Assembly (NCBI GenBank): GCA_018268655.1
Contig: JAFDWC010000014.1
Location: 1 to 34,353 of the forward strand
DNA length: 34,353 nt
Source of the DNA: Actinomycetota bacterium
GTDB taxonomy: Bacteria > Actinomycetota > Thermoleophilia > Solirubrobacterales > 70-9
Direction: 5' to 3'
The position numbers were made by a program, and so were the translations under genes. The notes beneath the pieces were generated by a model. The model made no database searches, was not told the DNA's origin, and saw nothing but the letters and a program-made list of their open reading frames with translations. How positions within the stretch are numbered: the first letter of the stretch is position 1; the number at the start of each line of letters is the position of its first letter. This document shows positions 32,070 through 34,353 of this stretch, in pieces.

Positions 32070-32553
32070 CCTCGACGGGGTCGTCGCTGACGCAAACGCC
32101 GTGAGGCTCCCGTATGTCGTAATCGGTGGCTTTAGCGTGATCGCCCACGGCTACCTGCGGGCAACGAAGGACAGCGATCTACTTGTCGCCGACGGACCAA
32201 ACGCCGACGCGGCGATCCTCCGTTTCTTCGAGCGGATTGGCGCTACCCGCCTCCACGACGGGAAGGTTCTCGAGGCCACAGACGTAGCCGAATCACATCA
32301 TCTCCGCGTCAACAGCCGACACGGCATCGTCGACGTCATGCGCGGCGGTCTCCCACCGCTCGACTACAAGACGGTCGCCGCCGAGGCGATCGAGATCGAA
32401 GCTGGCGCGGAGATGGCGCCATTCGCATCTCTCCGCAGTCTGGTCGGCTTCAAGCGCCTGGCCGGGCGCGGCCAGGACCGCCTCGACCTCGAGAATCTGG
32501 AACGGGTCCACGGTGGGCTGCCGATCGACCCCATCCCTGGCCTGGACAGCTGA
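32041..32553 (+). CDS. MNT/AbiEii-like nucleotidyltransferase
   Basis: A 170-residue nucleotidyltransferase-fold protein. The core VIGGFSVIAHGYLRATKDSD then LLV gives the GG-S motif and the D-x-D metal site, and GIVDVM provides the third strand Asp, so the catalytic triad appears complete. Such enzymes act as toxins or as protein/tRNA modifiers in MNT-type toxin-antitoxin and AbiE abortive-infection systems. It overlaps the upstream 71-residue gene by 29 nt. GC content and codon use are lower than in the flanking genes, consistent with a mobile module. The exact role is inference. Confidence 0.75.
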   Translation: MSPDELSGPDLDGVVADANAVRLPYVVIGGFSVIAHGYLRATKDSDLLVADGPNADAAILRFFERIGATRLHDGKVLEATDVAESHHLRVNSRHGIVDVMRGGLPPLDYKTVAAEAIEIEAGAEMAPFASLRSLVGFKRLAGRGQDRLDLENLERVHGGLPIDPIPGLDS

Positions 32554-32625
32554 GCGCGCGGCGGCCTGCGGCGGGCCCCGGCCCACCCGCGCCGCGGGTC
32601 GCCCGGCGCCGGACCGCCGCCCCCA

Positions 32626-32631
32626 TAGACT
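32626..32631 (+). promoter_or_regulatory. -10 element of the cupin gene (leaderless)
   Basis: TAGACT, 7 nt before the ATG at 32639. Confidence 0.45.
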
Positions 32632-32638
32632 CCGGCCC

Positions 32639-33022
32639 ATGTCCAAATACGCACTGAAGAACTTGATGGAGATCGACCCCGTGGGCGAGGGCGCCGGAGT
32701 CGAGCTCCGCTTCTCCCGCAAATACCTCGACTCGCGCCAGCTCGGGGTCTCGCTGGAGCGCATCGCCCCCAACGTCACCGCGACCGGCGGCCACCACCAC
32801 GACGTCCAGGAGGAGGCCTACGTGGTGATCGAGGGCTCGGGCGCGATCAAGCTCGACGACGAGCGGATCGAGCTCCAGCAGTGGGACGTGGTCCGGGTCT
32901 CCCCGGAGGTCGTCCGTGGCTTCGACGCCGGTCCCGACGGCCTGGTCCTGATCGCCGTCGGCGGCGAGAAGCCGGAGGGCGGCGACGGCCACATGATCGC
33001 CGACCGCTGGCCGGCGAGCTGA
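32639..33022 (+). CDS. Cupin domain protein
   Basis: A 127-residue single cupin. Motif 1 is TGGHHHDVQEEAYVVIEGSG (residues 43-62), with the HHH...E metal ligands, and motif 2 is LQQWDVVRVSPEVVRGFDAG. It begins SKYALKNLMEIDPVGEGAGV, common in small bacterial cupins. Mononuclear metal binding is likely; enzymatic role unknown. Start ATG is set by TAGACT 7 nt upstream; the open frame further upstream overlaps the nucleotidyltransferase gene and is ignored. It faces the secreted His-rich gene convergently. Confidence 0.85.
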   Translation: MSKYALKNLMEIDPVGEGAGVELRFSRKYLDSRQLGVSLERIAPNVTATGGHHHDVQEEAYVVIEGSGAIKLDDERIELQQWDVVRVSPEVVRGFDAGPDGLVLIAVGGEKPEGGDGHMIADRWPAS

Positions 33023-33052
33023 GCCCGAGCCCGCCGGCCTGACCCTCCCGGC

Positions 33053-33292
33053 TCAGCCGTGGTTGGGCCCGTCGTCGCGGCCCTGACCACGGCCGCCGTG
33101 GTCGTCGCCCTGGTGGTGGCCGCGCCCGTGGTGCATGCCCTTGTGCTTGCCCTGGTGGCGCTGCTCGCCGTTGCGGTGCTCCTGGTGCTGGCCCGGCGGG
33201 TCGTCGGCGCCGTGGTCGGCGAGTGCCGCCCCGGCTCCGCCCGCGGTCAGGCCCAGGGCGACCACGGCCACCCCCAGCGTGCGCTTCAGCAT
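33053..33292 (-). CDS. Secreted His-rich small protein
   Basis: A 79-residue protein with a signal peptide: MLKRTLGVAVVALGLTAGG then AGAALADHG, cleavage probably after ALA near residue 25. The mature part of about 54 residues has 11 His plus many Asp, Gly, Gln and Arg (HQGKHKGMHHGRGHHQGDDH), a composition typical of divalent-metal binding. No Cys and no known domain. AAGGAGG lies 6 nt before the ATG, making this one of few genes here with a strong ribosome site. It may buffer Zn, Ni or Cu outside the cell; function is inference. Confidence 0.72.
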   Translation of the reverse strand: MLKRTLGVAVVALGLTAGGAGAALADHGADDPPGQHQEHRNGEQRHQGKHKGMHHGRGHHQGDDHGGRGQGRDDGPNHG

Positions 33293-33298
33293 CTTCTG

Positions 33299-33305
33299 CC
33301 TCCTT
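33299..33305 (-). promoter_or_regulatory. Ribosome binding site of the His-rich gene
   Basis: AAGGAGG on the minus strand, 6 nt before the ATG at 33292; it selects this start over an upstream one at 33391. Confidence 0.7.
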
Positions 33306-33405
33306 GTCGGACGAGTTGAACGAGACGCGGCCGCACGTCGATCCCGGCCGCATTGACCCTGGGGTACGGGACCTCGGCCGCGTCGGTTCAACCCGACCCC
33401 GGAAC

Positions 33406-33411
33406 TAGGAT
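33406..33411 (+). promoter_or_regulatory. -10 element of the LapA-like gene (leaderless)
   Basis: TAGGAT, 6 nt before the GTG at 33418. Confidence 0.45.
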
Positions 33412-33417
33412 CAGGCC

Positions 33418-33696
33418 GTGGGCCCGCAGAAGGACAAGGAGATCCAGTGGCGCAAATGGATCCTCGGCGGCCTCATCGCCCTCCTCGTCATCGTCGCCCT
33501 GCAGAACTCCCAGCGGGTCACCTTCGAAGTCCTCTTCGCCAGCTTCGACGCACCGATGATCGTGATGCTGCTGGTCTTCGCCCTCCTCGGAGCCCTGATC
33601 GGCTGGGCCGCCCCGGTCCTGATCCGCCACCGCCGGACCGAGCGCGCGGTCCGCGGCGGCGCCGTCGACGCCAAGGAGATCGAGCGCAAGAAGTAG
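33418..33696 (+). CDS. LapA/DUF1049-like membrane protein
   Basis: A 92-residue protein with two membrane helices (about residues 13-30 and 46-67) separated by LQNSQRVTFEVLFASFDAPM, the typical LapA/DUF1049 (PF06305) pattern. The C-terminus is basic (RHRRTERAVRGG). In Gram-negatives LapA works with LapB in lipopolysaccharide assembly; actinobacterial homologues have an unknown role. GTG start with TAGGAT 6 nt upstream. Confidence 0.82.
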   Translation: MGPQKDKEIQWRKWILGGLIALLVIVALQNSQRVTFEVLFASFDAPMIVMLLVFALLGALIGWAAPVLIRHRRTERAVRGGAVDAKEIERKK

Positions 33697-33940
33697 GTGC
33701 CGATCTATGGACGCCGCCTTTCTCTCGGGGGCCGCTCGGGCTTCCGTCAACAAGCCTCTATTCGATGTCAGACCCCCCCTCCATGAATAGACAATTTCCT
33801 TCTACTTTGTTTTTCCGCTTGACACTTCCCATCCGCTCCTCCTAGCCTGGCGCCGGCTTCAGATCGGGGCCCGCGTCGACAGGGAGTCGGGTGAACCCAG
33901 CGTCTGCCTTTGAAAAACTGCCGCGTAGGGGTCGGATGGC
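33697..33940. promoter_or_regulatory. AT-richer intergenic region with promoter
   Basis: A 244-nt region with lower GC than its surroundings. A -35 TTGACA (33819-33824) and -10 TAGCCT (33843-33848) with an 18-nt spacer would serve the regulator at 33941 with a leader of about 90 nt. A 7-bp inverted repeat TCTATTC (33757-33763)/GAATAGA (33785-33791) lies upstream and may be a terminator or operator. Confidence 0.5.
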
Positions 33941-34353
33941 ATGCAGAAAGCGGCGAGTTCCTTGAGCGGCGAGAAGCCGCAGCCGTCCGGGCGTCGCGCG
34001 GATGGCGCTGCCGCCTCCGACGTGATCAGGCACCCGATTCGCTGGTTCCTCGTGGCACTGCTCTCAGATCGTCCGATGAGCGCCAACGAGCTCGCCGAGC
34101 AGGTGGAGATCAACCCCAGCGCGATCCGGCGCCATCTGCGGGAGATGCGGGCGGCGGAAACGATCGAGGTCGTCGAGGTCCGCCGCCGACGGGGCACCGC
34201 CGAACAGGTCTACGGCGTCTGCGCCGACTTCATCCTCAGCGAGGCGGAACGGGCCGAAGCCTCGCCCGACACGAGGCGACGGCTGGACGGCTACGTCCTC
34301 AAAGTCGCCCTCGGGGAAGCGCTTCGCTCGCTGGTCTCGAACCCGACTCCGAG
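33941..34353 (+). CDS. Winged-helix transcriptional regulator (partial, cut by window end)
   Basis: An open frame from ATG 33941 through the last base: 137 complete codons plus 2 nt. The winged helix is seen in DVIRHPIRWFLVALLSDRPM then SANELAEQVEINPSAIRRHL and REMRAAETIEVVEV, an ArsR-like arrangement. The remainder (YGVCADFILSEAERAEAS) begins a second domain that cannot be judged. It resembles the regulator at 29352-29933 in layout, but similarity is limited to the helix-turn-helix. A TTGACA/TAGCCT promoter lies upstream. Confidence 0.75.
   Translation, partial: MQKAASSLSGEKPQPSGRRADGAAASDVIRHPIRWFLVALLSDRPMSANELAEQVEINPSAIRRHLREMRAAETIEVVEVRRRRGTAEQVYGVCADFILSEAERAEASPDTRRRLDGYVLKVALGEALRSLVSNPTP

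Noticed and set aside
1-34353. CRISPR arrays, insertion sequences, prophage genes, tRNA or rRNA genes
   Set aside because: No repeat-spacer pattern, transposase, integrase, structural phage gene, tRNA cloverleaf or rRNA sequence could be recognised on either strand.

Overview
The window is very GC-rich, uses GTG and TTG starts freely, and carries an actinobacterial-type LexA box (CGAAC-N4-GTTCG) in front of an imuB/dnaE2 mutasome cassette. With the AbiEi/DUF559-type protein and the general gene set, this points to an actinomycete, most likely Thermoleophilia/Solirubrobacterales. That placement is inference; no rRNA or tRNA gene is present to confirm it. No phage, integrase, transposase or CRISPR array was seen.

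Layout. 44-4658 (+): end of a surface-polysaccharide locus (GT4, GT2, initiating sugar-phosphate transferase, GNAT, FemAB/GNAT-like acyltransferase), interrupted by a 40-bp palindrome. 4706-7974 (-): sugar porter, metF, DUF3105 membrane protein. 7975-8496: no protein gene, but a candidate structured RNA with a T-tract. 8497-10732 (+): enoyl-CoA hydratase and two tandem TetR paralogues. 10834-15743 (+): SOS box, imuB, DUF6504, dnaE2. 15837-18120: divergent quinone-oxidoreductase-like enzyme and an EntS-like exporter. 18171-19020: a luciferase-family gene and soxR, divergent around a clear SoxR box. 19034-24407: two DHA2-type exporters on opposite strands, with a TetR on one side and a cupin and sigma factor on the other; tandem operators lie between. 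24474-25904: diguanylate cyclase and a GroES-like protein. 25964-28851: second palindrome copy, a 5'-damaged AbiEi/DUF559 gene and kup. 28877-30843 (-): methyltransferase, winged-helix regulator and GNAT. 30867-31826 (+): queuosine-salvage enzyme. 31854-32553: a small protein/nucleotidyltransferase pair resembling a toxin-antitoxin module. 32639-34353: cupin, secreted His-rich protein, LapA-like protein and a regulator cut by the window end.

How it works together. Much of the window is stress-responsive: SOS mutagenesis, SoxR redox sensing and TetR-controlled efflux. Many genes carry a TAnnnT-like -10 hexamer about 6-10 nt before the start codon and no Shine-Dalgarno, so leaderless mRNAs are probably common and help choose starts.

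Most unusual observation. Two copies of a 40-bp palindrome (3621-3660 and 25965-26004, each followed by CCATG) share not only the palindrome but also the first codons of an ORF (M-x-x-A-C-L-x-A, matched by synonymous codons). One copy heads a frameshifted AbiEi/DUF559 gene; the other seems to be a relic of such a gene's 5' end. This suggests a dispersed palindrome-plus-nuclease-like module.
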